Numbered from the stretch's first letter, positions 13,513-21,572 are shown. The stretch: 21,572 nucleotides of DNA from Candidatus Staskawiczbacteria bacterium RIFOXYD1_FULL_32_13 (GCA_001820485.1 MHPU01000043.1:1991-23562); one strand, 5' to 3'. Numbers and translations: made by a program. Notes: generated by a model not told the origin, from the sequence alone.

Positions 13513-15437
13513 CTAAAATACCAATTTAAAACTTCTTTTGCCACAGTTAAAGATCCTGACCTCAAACCTTCTACTTCTTCAATTGTAACAATCAAAACAA
13601 TATTTGGGTTTTCATAAGGGCCATAAACTGAAGCCCAAGTATTATAATATCCATCCTTACCTATTTCAGCTGTTCCAGTTTTTGAAGCAACTGCAACAGG
13701 CAAACTATTTAAGAAATAAGAAGAACCATAAGATTTTGCTACGCCGTCTCTCATACCCTCTTGAATAACTTTTAAATTTTCTTTATCAATAAAACCTTGT
13801 CTTACAATTTCAGGCTCAAATTGTTTTACAATCATTGGTTCCTGCGTAGATGTATCAATTATTTTATTTACAATCTGTGGTTTATATAAAGTTCCACCAT
13901 TAGCTATTGTAGCGTAAGCTAGCGCCAACTGCAATGGAGTTACTTGCAAGTCTGACTGACCAATTGCAAGGTTATAAGTATCTCCATCCCACCAACTTTC
14001 TTTTTTATATTCTTTTTTCCATTCAGGACTTGGTATAAAACCCTTAAACTCTCCTGGCAAATCAATGCCTGTTTTTTCTCCCCAACCAAATAAAGACAAA
14101 TATTTTGCAATTTTAGTTGGCCCCAATCCTTGCTGATCAAGGTATCCTCCACCAATTGTATAAAAATAAATGTTTGAAGAAACAGCAATTGCTTCTCTCA
14201 TATCTACCCATCCATGAGGCGTAACTCCACCAAATCTATAAACAATGCTAGGATCATATTTACTTTTAACTTCAATAAATCCTGGATCATTTATTAATTT
14301 TATTGGAGAAATTAATTTTTCCTGCAGTGCACCTGAAGCTTCAAACGGCTTTATTGTAGACCCTGTGGGATATTGAGCAGAAATTGCCCTGTTAAAAAAA
14401 GGCTGGGAATTATCATTTAAAAGCAAATCTAAATCTTTCTGAGATATGCCCTTTGCAAAAAGATTATTATCATATGATGGAAAAGAGACTAAAGCTAAAA
14501 CTTGTCCATTTCTTGGATCCAAAGCCACAGCTGAACCCTTTTTAGACCCAACATTCTTTATACTTTTTTCAAGTTCCTCATAAATCTTTTGCTGCAAATC
14601 AGAGTCAATATTTAATACTACATTGTTTCCCGATATAGGCTCTGAAATTATTTCTTGACCCTTTTGAATGCCAACAGCTGTTTTTTGAAATTCTAATTTT
14701 CCAGGAATTCCCCTTAAATACTGCTCATAAGATTTTTCAAGTCCAGATTTTCCAGAGCTATCATTTATTGCATAAGTTTTTTGACTCAAAAATTCATTTT
14801 GAGTGATTCTACCTACATAACCTAATAAATGTGAAAATGACTCTCCAAGAACATAATTTCTTATTATATTATTTTCAACTAAGCATCCTTTAAATTCGTT
14901 AATTCTAGCTTCTAAAATTAAAATTATTTCATGAGATAAATTCTCTTTTATTAAAACAACTGGCTCCTGTGAATCATTGATTTGCTTTTCTAAATCAAAA
15001 GAATCTTTGCCTAAAATATTAGATAATTTTTCTATTTGATCTTTAGTTTCCAGACTCGAATCTGGAAATCCTCTTCTATCACAAACTAAATCAAAAGCAG
15101 GAGAATTTGATAACATTTTTTTTAAATTTCTGTCATAAATTATCCCTCTTTCAGGTTTAATTAATACTATTTTCCCTTTATTATTTTCAGCTAGTGCATG
15201 AAGATTTTTGCCTTCAAAAACCTGCAAATAAAAAACTTTTGAAGAAATTAAGATAGTAACTAAAATAAATAATGCAAGCAAAATATAGGCCTTTCTTTCC
15301 TTTAAAGGAACTTCAAATCTTTTTTCAGAAAATCCAGATTCTGCTTCTTTATCTTTCTCCAAATTATCCAAAAATACCTCGTGCGGTTCAATACTAGCAG
15401 AATATTTATTTTTTACTTTGTAATTTTTTAAAAGCAT
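13500..15437 (-). CDS. mrdA: Penicillin-binding protein 2 (peptidoglycan transpeptidase)
   Basis: From the ATG at 15437 the protein has 645 residues. A cytoplasmic tail of about 50 residues precedes one membrane anchor (about 50-67). A PBP dimerisation domain follows (IKPERGIIYDRN at about 93-104), then the transpeptidase domain with SxxK as STIK (S360), SxN as SSN (about 420-422) and KTG (about 586-588). It cross-links peptidoglycan during elongation. The order mreC-mreD-mrdA matches the rod-shape operon, though rodA is not present downstream. The chosen ATG overlaps mreD by 32 bases. A TTG six codons upstream is an alternative. The end of the gene lies in a CCAGTC/GACTGG palindrome. The motifs are intact, so the enzyme should be active. 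Confidence 0.95.
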   Translation of the reverse strand: MLLKNYKVKNKYSASIEPHEVFLDNLEKDKEAESGFSEKRFEVPLKERKAYILLALFILVTILISSKVFYLQVFEGKNLHALAENNKGKIVLIKPERGIIYDRNLKKMLSNSPAFDLVCDRRGFPDSSLETKDQIEKLSNILGKDSFDLEKQINDSQEPVVLIKENLSHEIILILEARINEFKGCLVENNIIRNYVLGESFSHLLGYVGRITQNEFLSQKTYAINDSSGKSGLEKSYEQYLRGIPGKLEFQKTAVGIQKGQEIISEPISGNNVVLNIDSDLQQKIYEELEKSIKNVGSKKGSAVALDPRNGQVLALVSFPSYDNNLFAKGISQKDLDLLLNDNSQPFFNRAISAQYPTGSTIKPFEASGALQEKLISPIKLINDPGFIEVKSKYDPSIVYRFGGVTPHGWVDMREAIAVSSNIYFYTIGGGYLDQQGLGPTKIAKYLSLFGWGEKTGIDLPGEFKGFIPSPEWKKEYKKESWWDGDTYNLAIGQSDLQVTPLQLALAYATIANGGTLYKPQIVNKIIDTSTQEPMIVKQFEPEIVRQGFIDKENLKVIQEGMRDGVAKSYGSSYFLNSLPVAVASKTGTAEIGKDGYYNTWASVYGPYENPNIVLIVTIEEVEGLRSGSLTVAKEVLNWYFSQSR

Positions 15438-15903
15438 AAAAGGCGATAATTGCAAATACTAAATTATATACAATTTCTACTAAAAAAATCCAACTTAAAT
15501 TATTAAAAGACAAATTACCTAAAAAATAATTAACTAAATATATAAATAATTCGTTAAAAATGAAGAATGAAATGAAAAATAAAATGAAATGAAAAATTGA
15601 AAATTTTTCATCAATTTCTTTCAAATTTGAAAATAGTTTTTCAGAAGCAAAACTTATAATCAAAAAAGAAACAATATTAGAAGCAAAAATAGATATTGAA
15701 AAAACATCTAAAAAAAATCCTGCAACAATCGCAGTAAATATGCTAAAAATTCTATCTTTCCTGTAAAAAAACAATATAAGAAGAAATAAGATAAATATAA
15801 AACTTGGAACTGCTCCTAAAATACTAAAATATGTAAAAAAACTTGCCTGCACTAAAGCTAAAATAAAAAATGCGATCGTTATAAGTAAATATTTAAACCA
15901 CAT
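15406..15903 (-). CDS. mreD: Rod-shape-determining membrane protein MreD
   Basis: The 165-residue protein is almost wholly hydrophobic, with about five membrane segments (roughly 4-26, 31-47, 52-70, 72-92 and 104-160). MreD-like marks include the N-terminal WFKYLLITIAFFILALVQAS and the GFFLDVFS segment near residues 62-69. MreD is a membrane part of the elongasome and works with MreC, RodA and PBP2. Its ATG overlaps the mreC stop in a TAATG, and its end overlaps mrdA, so the three are translationally linked. Sequence conservation in this family is low, and the call rests largely on position and topology. Confidence 0.87.
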   Translation of the reverse strand: MWFKYLLITIAFFILALVQASFFTYFSILGAVPSFIFILFLLILFFYRKDRIFSIFTAIVAGFFLDVFSISIFASNIVSFLIISFASEKLFSNLKEIDEKFSIFHFILFFISFFIFNELFIYLVNYFLGNLSFNNLSWIFLVEIVYNLVFAIIAFYAFKKLQSKK

Positions 15904-16778
15904 TATTTTTCTTGTTTATAATTTGTTATTACAAATACCTTTTCTGTTTTCTTAACATCGAAAAACGGCTGGACTGAAGCAGTTTGGAATGGTTTTAAAT
16001 CATTTTTTTCTTTTTCTTTTATTTTGCCAATCAAAAGATTTTTTGGAAAAATTCCTTCTAAAGCTGATGTTGTTAAAATATCCCCGTTATTTATCTTTTG
16101 ATCTGTTGGCACCAAATCTAAAAATACAGAAAATCCACCCTTGCCTTTTACTACCCCAAAAACAGAAGCAGAATTATCATTTTCTATATTAATAGCTTCA
16201 TCTTGACTAGGTTTAGTAATTAAAATTTTTACATCTAAAATACTATTTTTATTAGAAATAAGCATTACTTGAGAGTAATTCTTATAAACTTTAAAAACCC
16301 TGCCAAATAAAACTTTTTGTGAAGATACAACTGCCATATTTTCTAAAATTCCGCTGTCTTTTCCTTTATCAATTAAGGCAAAATCTTCTTTTAAATCAAA
16401 ACCTGTAATATCAGCTAAAACTAAATTAAAATCTTCTTCTTGACTACAAGCTAGAATATCTTTCACTGCTTGATTTTGCTCTGCTTCATCATAAAAATAA
16501 GCCATTTGAGATAATAACTTTTGATTTTCATTTTTTAAATCCTTATTTTCTTTTTGTAAATTTTTATAATTAAAAACTGATGATAAAACTGATGCAGTAT
16601 TGCTACCAGCATTTGAGAAAATCTTTTGAACTGGCAGAGAAACATAATAAACTGAGCTTCTAATTTTATAAGAAAATAAATTTAAAATTACCACAAACAA
16701 AATTAACACAACAATTCCTGTAACAATTTTTATCCAGCCATTTTTTTTATTTTTATTATTATTTAAAAACTTATTCAT
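15903..16778 (-). CDS. mreC: Rod-shape-determining protein MreC
   Basis: The 291-residue protein has a short basic cytoplasmic tail and one membrane anchor (about 16-36). A coiled-coil stretch rich in K, E, N and Q follows (YKNLQKENKDLKNENQKLLS, about 71-90). After that come the two beta-barrel domains typical of MreC, with GKDSGILENMAVVSSQKVLFGRV and a later GDILTTSALEGIFPKNLLIGKI (about 232-253). MreC links cytoplasmic cell-shape factors to the external peptidoglycan synthases and activates PBP2. It leads the mreC-mreD-mrdA operon from its own promoter at 16820-16849. The rRNA genes lie just upstream, so read-through past the 5S end could also contribute. Confidence 0.94.
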   Translation of the reverse strand: MNKFLNNNKNKKNGWIKIVTGIVVLILFVVILNLFSYKIRSSVYYVSLPVQKIFSNAGSNTASVLSSVFNYKNLQKENKDLKNENQKLLSQMAYFYDEAEQNQAVKDILACSQEEDFNLVLADITGFDLKEDFALIDKGKDSGILENMAVVSSQKVLFGRVFKVYKNYSQVMLISNKNSILDVKILITKPSQDEAINIENDNSASVFGVVKGKGGFSVFLDLVPTDQKINNGDILTTSALEGIFPKNLLIGKIKEKEKNDLKPFQTASVQPFFDVKKTEKVFVITNYKQEK

Positions 16779-16819
16779 ATTTTTAGTAATGTCTCACCAT
16801 AAGTTTACCAAAAATAAAA

Positions 16820-16849
16820 ATTATATGCAAATATTGACATTTTTTGCAA
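16820..16849 (-). promoter_or_regulatory. Promoter of mreC-mreD-mrdA
   Basis: The minus strand has TTGCAA (16849-16844), an 18-base spacer and TATAAT (16825-16820). The start codon follows 42 bases beyond the -10 box. Confidence 0.65.
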
Positions 16850-16861
16850 AAAAAATTGAGT
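16848..16861 (-). terminator. Likely end of the rRNA transcript
   Basis: The strand after 5S reads ACTCAATT and then runs into eight T residues (16855-16848). ACTCAATT can pair with AATTGAGT before 5S (plus-strand positions 16978-16985), so the whole 5S stem followed by a T-run resembles an intrinsic terminator and a precursor-processing stem at once. Confidence 0.55.
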
Positions 16862-16862
16862 G

Positions 16863-16975
16863 TTCTGGTGGCAACTACCTACTTTCGCCTTGCGACTATC
16901 ATCGGCCTTGAGGTATTTCACTTCTGTGTTCGGAATGGGAACAGGTGGGACAACCTCAGTATAATTGCCACCGGA
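16863..16975 (-). rRNA. rrf: 5S ribosomal RNA
   Basis: The minus strand starts CCGGTGGCAATTATACTGAG and includes the conserved CCCACCTGTTCCCATTCCGA, GAACACAGAAGTGAA and GCCGATGATAGT segments, closing with TTGCCACC. The ends pair to form helix I, and the length of about 113 nt is normal. It lies about 96 bases beyond the 23S end with no tRNA in between, and it should come from the same transcript. Exact ends are set by helix I and may be off by a few bases. Confidence 0.95.
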
Positions 16976-17039
16976 AAACTCAATTCCGGTGATTTTAAAT
17001 TTATGTAGTTAAAATTAGCATAGCAAAATAAATTCAAAC

Positions 17040-17073
17040 AGATAAATAAAATCTGTATCTATAGAACTTACGC
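17040..17073 (-). ncRNA. Trailer strand of the pre-23S processing stalk
   Basis: After the 23S end the minus strand reads GCGTAAGTTCTATAGATACA and then GATTTTATTTATCT. This pairs with the leader strand at 21145-21172 over nearly 28 bases. Such a stalk around 23S is the usual RNase III substrate. Confidence 0.75.
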
Positions 17074-17279
17074 TAAAAAAATGTATGATTTATTAGTACT
17101 TCTCGGCTGAAGCTATTACTAGCCTTACACCTGAAGCCTATCAATCCCGTCATCTGCGGGAAATCTAAGAGTTCTCATCTTGGGGTTAGTTTCGCGCTTA
17201 TATGCTTTCAGCGCTTATCTATTCCCGACATAGCTACCCAGCGATGCTCTTGGCAGAACAACTGGTACACCAGAGGTCA

Positions 17280-17310
<31 letters not shown>

Positions 17311-17337
17311 ATCCCCTCAAAACTCAACGCCTGCGGT

Positions 17338-17368
<31 letters not shown>

Positions 17369-17454
17369 GAACCCAGCTCACGTAACACTTTAATTGGCGA
17401 ACAGCCAAACCCTTGGGAGCGGCTTCACCCCCAGGATGTGTTGAGCCGACATCG

Positions 17455-17764
17455 CTGTCAGCATTTTTCTTAGATTACTCTAAGGATCGGACTATATCTT
17501 CATCCTCGCTTAACGAGGCGTTGGCGTGTTATAAAAGTTTTAAATAAACTTTTATCTGTTCTACAAATTAGAACAAGTCTCTACGGGGTTATACAATTAA
17601 ATAATTGTAAACTTCCCACGGGGTTGACCATATATTTGAGCAAATAATATGGCGTTCTCCGTTATAAGCCAATGTTTAACCTTTTTTTGAAAAGATTATA
17701 AAAATTATAAATAACAGACTAATTAGGTTTATAGTATTGCTACTATGGTACCCCAATGTCTTTA
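17455..17764 (-). ncRNA. Group I intron in 23S rRNA (position equivalent to U2500)
   Basis: The exons join as GGCACCU/CGAUGUCGG, the conserved peptidyl-transferase sequence. By recall the site follows the equivalent of E. coli U2500. The last intron base is G, and the upstream exon pairs with an internal guide (GGGUACC) ending in the expected U-G pair. Core elements are visible: the R segment CCGTAGAGACT (17586-17576) and the S segment AAGATATAGTCC (17500-17489), whose GACT/AGTC form P7. A CCTCG/CGAGG hairpin fits P8 and a CTTAGA-GTAA-TCTAAG hairpin fits P9 with a GNRA loop. At 310 nt it is short, and I see no endonuclease reading frame. All diagnostic parts are present, so self-splicing is likely. 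Confidence 0.88.
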
Positions 17765-19156
17765 AGGTGCCGAACAGAGCCGTCGATATGGACTCTCGGG
17801 CTCTACTAGCCTGTTATCCCCGGAGTAGCTTTTGGCTGATGATCTTCTTGTTTTCTATAAAAATCAAGTCGGTTCACTAAGTTCTGCTTTCGCAACTGCG
17901 CGACATATACGTCTTGCAGTAAAGCTAGCTTATGGCTTTGCCCTATCGCTCCGATTTCCATACGGAGCTAGCTAACCTTTAAACGCCTCCATTACTCTTT
18001 AGGAGGCAAATGCCCCATTTAAACTGCCCATTTAACACTGTCATCACAATAAAGTGAATTAGAATTATAATTTTCAAAGATGGGTGTTTCATCGTCGCCT
18101 CCACAGTAACCGAAATTACCGCTTCATAGGCTACCCACTACACTACGCATTAAAAATCATAAGTCAATATCAAACTACAGTAAAGCTTCCGGGGTCTTTC
18201 CGTCTAGCCGCAGGTAACCAGCATCTTCACTGGTACTGCATTTTCACCGGGCGCCTCGTCGAGACAGTCTTCAACTCGTTAACCCATTCATGCGGGCCAG
18301 AACTTACCTGGCAAGGGATTACGCTACCTTTGGACGATTATAGTTATCGCCGACGTTCACTGGGGCTTCACTCAGTGAGCCATACCCTTGCGGATACGAC
18401 CCCCAAGCTTAACCTTCCAGCACTGGTCAGGGATCACCCCCTATACTTCCTCTTACGAGTTTAGCAGGGAGCTGTGTTTTTGATAAACAGTCGGTTGAAG
18501 TACGGTTGTTGCAGCCCAAAATCCTTGCGGACTTGGGCAGGCCATATTGCGAACTTACGGCCACTAATTTGCCTAGTTCCTTAACGAGGTCTCACCCGTT
18601 CATCTTAGCATACTTACGCTTGTTCACCTGTGTCGGTTTACGGTACGGTTTAAATAAATTTAACTTAACAAGCCTTTTCTAGGCAACGCGCTCACTCTAA
18701 TTTCCGGAATAAATTCCGAATTTTCTGTGTCTTCAGATTGCTCCTTAGACCAAGAGCGTGAAATCCAATTATCCGCTAGAATTACTACATTGCGCAACTT
18801 GTTAAAAATATATTCAAGGGTGGGAATATTAACCCACTATCCATCGAGTACGCCTCTCGGCTTTCCCTTAGGACCGCCTAACCCTTGGTTGATTACCATT
18901 GCCAAGGAAACCTTGAACTTTCGATGTGCAGAGCTTTCATCTGCATTGCGGTTACTCAGGCCAACATTCTCTCTTCTTAGCGCTCCACCTTTGGTTACCC
19001 GCCGGCTTCAGTGCACTAAGAATGCTTCCCTACCACGCAACCACACCTCGCTACGCTCGGGTGGAATTTCTAAATCTAAATTTCTAATTTCTAAATAAAT
19101 ACCAATTACCAAATCCCAAATAAATTCTACATTTTGTTTTTTCTTGTTTTTGCCTA

Positions 19157-19185
19157 TTGACAAGGTTTCTTTAATATGCTATAAT
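19157..19185 (+). promoter_or_regulatory. Consensus promoter inside 23S, antisense to it
   Basis: The plus strand has TTGACA (19157-19162), exactly 17 bases, and TATAAT (19180-19185), a perfect sigma-70 consensus. Transcription would begin near 19192, about 42 bases before the ATG of the small gene. Confidence 0.88.
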
Positions 19186-19233
19186 TAAATTGTGTTAAAG
19201 TTCAATCCAGTCAACTAACAAAGGAGACCGCAA

Positions 19234-19437
19234 ATGCCGTCGTACAAATTGGAAATCCGGGTCGATCGGAATGGCAACGTTTTCCTCAAGAACAATACGG
19301 GAGAACCCTTGCCCTGTTATGTCCGGATTGAGGGGAACGACAGTTTCAGCCACTTACCCGCCATCCAGCCGGGTCAAGAGGTCAAGGCGCTCTTGATGAT
19401 GCACCCCTCATTCGAGATCGGAGGCTGGAACGAATAA
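19234..19437 (+). CDS. Small orphan gene antisense within the 23S rRNA insertion, 67 residues
   Basis: The ATG is preceded by AAGGAG with seven bases between, and by a perfect consensus promoter. The product starts MPSYKLEIRVDRNGNVFLKN and ends SFEIGGWNE. It looks like a small beta-rich domain (alternating hydrophobic and polar residues, with NTGEPLPCYVRIEG and IQPGQEVKALL) without a signal peptide or membrane segment. By count it is 53% G+C, well above the A+T-rich insertion arms around it. A GTCAGTT/AACTGAC hairpin with a 5-base loop follows about 10 bases after the stop, but lacks a T-run. I do not recognise a family. The ordered promoter, ribosome-binding site, frame and hairpin make a chance frame unlikely. 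Confidence 0.75.
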   Translation: MPSYKLEIRVDRNGNVFLKNNTGEPLPCYVRIEGNDSFSHLPAIQPGQEVKALLMMHPSFEIGGWNE

Positions 19438-20743
19438 GGAAAGGTGTCAGTTCCTATAACTGACGAACTAGAGCCTGCGATAACATCAACGGCTTTTAAC
19501 TTGTATATTTTTAGAACTTATTTGGAATTTGGTAAAAAATTAGCACTTAATTAGAAATTAGGTTAATTAGAAATTAGTAATTCCATCCTCAGCGCACTGA
19601 GGTATGGTTGCATCCATGTCTTCGGTATTAAACTTTAGTCCCGGAAATCTTTGGCGCGTTTCGCCCCTCCTCTGGCAAAAGCCAGAAGTTTGGACAGTGA
19701 GTTGTTACACACTCTTTAAAAGATAGCTACCTCTAAGCTAACTTCCTGCCTGTCGAGGGCAAAATACTGCCTTCAAAACACTTAGTTTAATTTAGGGACC
19801 TTAGACGATGATCTGAGCTGTTACTCTTTTGACCACGGAGCTTAGCCCCCGTAGTCTTACTGCCTATGTAAAAGATTATGGTATTCGGAGTTTGATTAGA
19901 ATACCTGGAGAAACTCCAAGGAATTCTATTCAGTGCTCTACCCCCACAATGTATCATAGACGCCAGCCCCAAAGCTGTTTCGGGAAGAACCAGCTATTAC
20001 CAAACTCGATTAGCTTTTCACTCCTTACCTCAAGTCATCCCAGAGGATTGCACGTCTCACGGGTTCGGACCTCCCCTCTCCTTTCGGAGAGGCTCATCCT
20101 GCTCAAGGTAAGCTCGTCTGGCTTCGGGTCTTTATCATGCGATATATTCGCGCTATTAACACTCGGTTTCCCTGCGTCTGCGCCCCAGAAGGGCTTAGAC
20201 AAACCGCATAATAAAACTCGTTGGCTCGTTCTGCAAAAAGCACGCTGTCACCCGGCTTGCGCCAGGCTCCAACTCTTTGTAAGCAAATGGTTTCAGGTTC
20301 TATTTCACCGGCCTCAACGGCCTACTTTTAACCTTTCCCTCACGGTACTGGTTCACTATCGGTGATATTGAGTATTTAGTCTTGGCTAATAGTTTAGCCT
20401 GCTTCCTGCCGGGTTATCATTCCCGACAGTACTTAAGAAACTTAACAAGGAGCATAAAAGAATTTTTAAATACAGGGCTATTACCTCCTATGGCGCCTCT
20501 TTCCAGAGTGCTTCTTTTAACCCTTTTAACTTATTCTCCCTCGGATCACATTATTTATTTCTCGACTATACGAGAAACAAATAATGCCCCCGACGTTAAA
20601 TCCTTACAACACCAATATAAATACTGGTTTAGACTGTTCCCTTTTCGCTCGCCACTAATAAGGGAATGCGTGTTTTACGAAGTAAAACACATTTTTTTAT
20701 TTTCCTCCGGCTACTGAGATGTTTCACTTCACCGGGTTAGCTT

Positions 20744-20989
20744 CTGTCCAACTTTTTGTACTCAATTATAAATTGAAAAAGGGACTGAGTCGATTCGTGG
20801 CGCCCCTTTATGTTTACTGGCAATTGGATTCCAGCATAACGACGATTTCGACTCAGTCTTTAATTTAGAAGAGTAGCCATGTTTCGAGGCTTTCTTAAAT
20901 CACCCCAAGAAGGAGCAAGAAAGTGATCCAAGAAAGTGCTGTTTCCAGCCATGACTACTCTTCATTTTTTTGTACAAAAAGTTGGACAG
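20744..20989 (-). ncRNA. Structured intervening sequence near helix 9 of 23S
   Basis: An 18-bp perfect inverted repeat (CTGTCCAACTTTTTGTAC at 20744-20761 and its complement at 20972-20989) closes a 246-base insertion. Inside are two further long stems: GACTGAGTCGA paired at 20783-20793 with 20848-20858, and GAAGAGTAGCCATG at 20868-20881 with 20950-20963 (one G-U). The result is a three-way junction. The second arm also holds a GCTG-GAAA-CAGC hairpin with a GNRA loop and an interrupted CTTTCTT/AAGAAAG stem. No reading frame is seen. Helix 9 insertions that are excised from 23S are known in alphaproteobacteria. This one is more elaborate than a simple stem. Confidence 0.85.
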
Positions 20990-21144
20990 ATTACAATGTA
21001 TTAACACTGTAGAGTTTCCTCATTCAGAAATCTCCGGATCAAAGGTTGCTAGCCACCTCCCCGAAGCTTATCGCAGGCACGCCACGTCTTTCATCGCCTC
21101 AATATCCCAAGGCATCCACCATTCGCATATAACCTATTTTCTTT

Positions 21145-21172
21145 GCGTAAGTCATAGATACAGATTTTATGT
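21145..21172 (-). ncRNA. Leader strand of the pre-23S processing stalk
   Basis: The minus strand ACATAAAATCTGTATCTATG, running on into ACTTACGC, pairs with 17040-17073 beyond the 23S end. Together they form a long stalk that brings the two ends of the precursor together. Confidence 0.75.
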
Positions 21173-21221
21173 ATCTTTAAAATGAACTTATTTTTGTTGT
21201 ATGCATTTTTTTACCTACATT

Positions 21222-21391
21222 CTCAACTAATAAGACCCCCGTCGAAATTAGTTGAGATTAAATTGTCAAAGTTTCAGTCCTGCAACAATTGTTTCTTTGC
21301 TTCTATTATTAATTACCGACAATTTTAATCCGTAATTAATAATAAAAGTAAAAATATTTTTAGAAATTTAAAACCGCTAGTTTAAAGCGGT
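21222..21391 (-). other. rRNA leader with three hairpins
   Basis: Three strong stems lie between the promoter and the 23S start. They are 6 bp (ACCGCT/AGCGGT, 21373-21391, followed by TTTT on the minus strand), 13 bp (TATTATTAATTAC and complement, 21304-21344), and 10 bp (CTCAACTAAT and complement, 21222-21256). The first looks like a weak terminator and could act as an attenuator. No tRNA, 16S or reading frame was seen in 21173-21475. Confidence 0.6.
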
Positions 21392-21475
21392 CATTCTGAA
21401 ATTTAAAATAAAAAATCAGATGTTATCCGCTTCTTTTTTTAATAATAGTAAGTATTTTATTTATCATGTAAGACC

Positions 21476-21504
21476 ATCTTATTATATTTTTTAACCCGTG
21501 TCAA
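21476..21504 (-). promoter_or_regulatory. Promoter of the 23S-5S rRNA operon
   Basis: The minus strand has TTGACA (21504-21499), 17 bases, and TAAGAT (21481-21476). It lies about 330 bases before the 23S 5' end and shares TATTGACACG and AATAAGAT with the perR promoter. Confidence 0.82.
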
Positions 21505-21532
21505 TAGGTTGCGCTGGTTCATATGATATGAT
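21499..21532 (+). promoter_or_regulatory. Divergent promoter of the gene at the right edge
   Basis: Two overlapping -10 boxes TATGAT (21522-21527 and 21527-21532) occur; the second is preceded by TGA, an extended -10. The best -35 match (TGTCAA, 21499-21504) is the complement of the rRNA -35 box, so the two promoters would share those bases. Confidence 0.5.
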
Positions 21533-21569
21533 ACACCTACTCTTTTAAAATTATGAAAGGAAAGTATAA

Positions 21570-21572
21570 TGG
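21570..21572 (+). CDS. Start of a gene that leaves the right edge
   Basis: Only an ATG is visible, preceded by GAAAGGAAAG (a Shine-Dalgarno-like stretch) and the divergent promoter. Nothing can be said about the product. Confidence 0.45.

Larger units (their letters stand above)
19044..19603 (-). ncRNA. Intervening sequence in helix 45 of 23S, carrying an antisense gene
   Basis: The helix is closed by GCAACCA (19611-19605 on the minus strand) and TGGTTGC (19043-19037). Within it are a perfect CCTCAG-TGCG-CTGAGG hairpin and a repeat-like CCCGAGCGTAGCGAGG segment. Inside them are imperfect inverted arms of about 85 bases (roughly 19062-19150 and 19500-19590), where CCAAATCCCAAATAAATTCT matches CCAAATTCCAAATAAGTTCT. 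Helix 45 is a known site for excised intervening sequences in other bacteria. The central 350 bases contain a small gene on the opposite strand. Confidence 0.82.

Noticed and set aside
17455..17764. Homing endonuclease in the group I intron
   Set aside because: The intron is 310 bases with no long frame; its arms are all accounted for by the RNA fold.
18084..18464. 126-codon open frame on the plus strand in the 23S region
   Set aside because: The whole stretch matches conserved 23S rRNA on the minus strand; no promoter or ribosome-binding site precedes it.
18727..21185. Other plus-strand frames over 23S (18727-19098, 19829-20365, 20382-20717, 20970-21185)
   Set aside because: They overlie conserved rRNA or the helix-9 insertion and lack translation signals, unlike 19234-19437.

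Overview
The window is an A+T-rich bacterial chromosome segment whose protein genes nearly all lie on the minus strand. Its character points to a Candidate Phyla Radiation bacterium (Patescibacteria, probably a Parcubacteria-type lineage). The reasons are short, tightly packed or overlapping genes, mostly without Shine-Dalgarno sequences, a MurF with an N-terminal membrane domain, and a 23S rRNA gene broken by several insertions. The lineage is inferred from gene character and not from any search.

In minus-strand reading order, starting at the right: positions 17072-21142 hold a 23S rRNA gene and 16863-16975 a 5S rRNA gene. They are driven by a strong promoter near 21500 and no 16S gene is linked. 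The 23S gene spans about 4.07 kb because it carries three insertions: a 246-nt structured insertion near helix 9, a roughly 560-nt insertion at helix 45 that holds an antisense small gene with its own consensus promoter, and a 310-nt group I intron in the peptidyl-transferase centre. Left of 5S come mreC-mreD-mrdA (cell shape and peptidoglycan synthesis), a small unknown protein, and an RluA-family pseudouridine synthase. Next is an apparent oxidative-stress operon: perR, a small zinc-ribbon/glycyl-radical protein resembling the C-terminus of anaerobic ribonucleotide reductase, and a superoxide dismutase. A G+C-rich islet with two small unknown genes follows at 10348-10721.

From 10242 downward lie lysS, an asparaginase-domain protein, asnS, a HxGH nucleotidyltransferase, serS and an alpha/beta hydrolase. 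A peptidoglycan and division cluster ends the window: membrane-anchored murF, a DegT-type aminotransferase, a FemAB-type peptidyltransferase, and the start of an FtsQ-like protein that runs off the left edge.

Two themes cut across the genes. First, several families of short palindromic repeats lie between genes and also inside or at the ends of coding regions (aminotransferase, murF, lysS, the 109-aa protein, mrdA, sod), where they stay in frame and supply residues. Second, three small genes differ sharply from their surroundings: they are 53-63% G+C where I counted, have textbook Shine-Dalgarno sequences, and sit behind near-perfect sigma-70-type promoters. One of them lies antisense inside the 23S rRNA gene. 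I recognise none of these three proteins.
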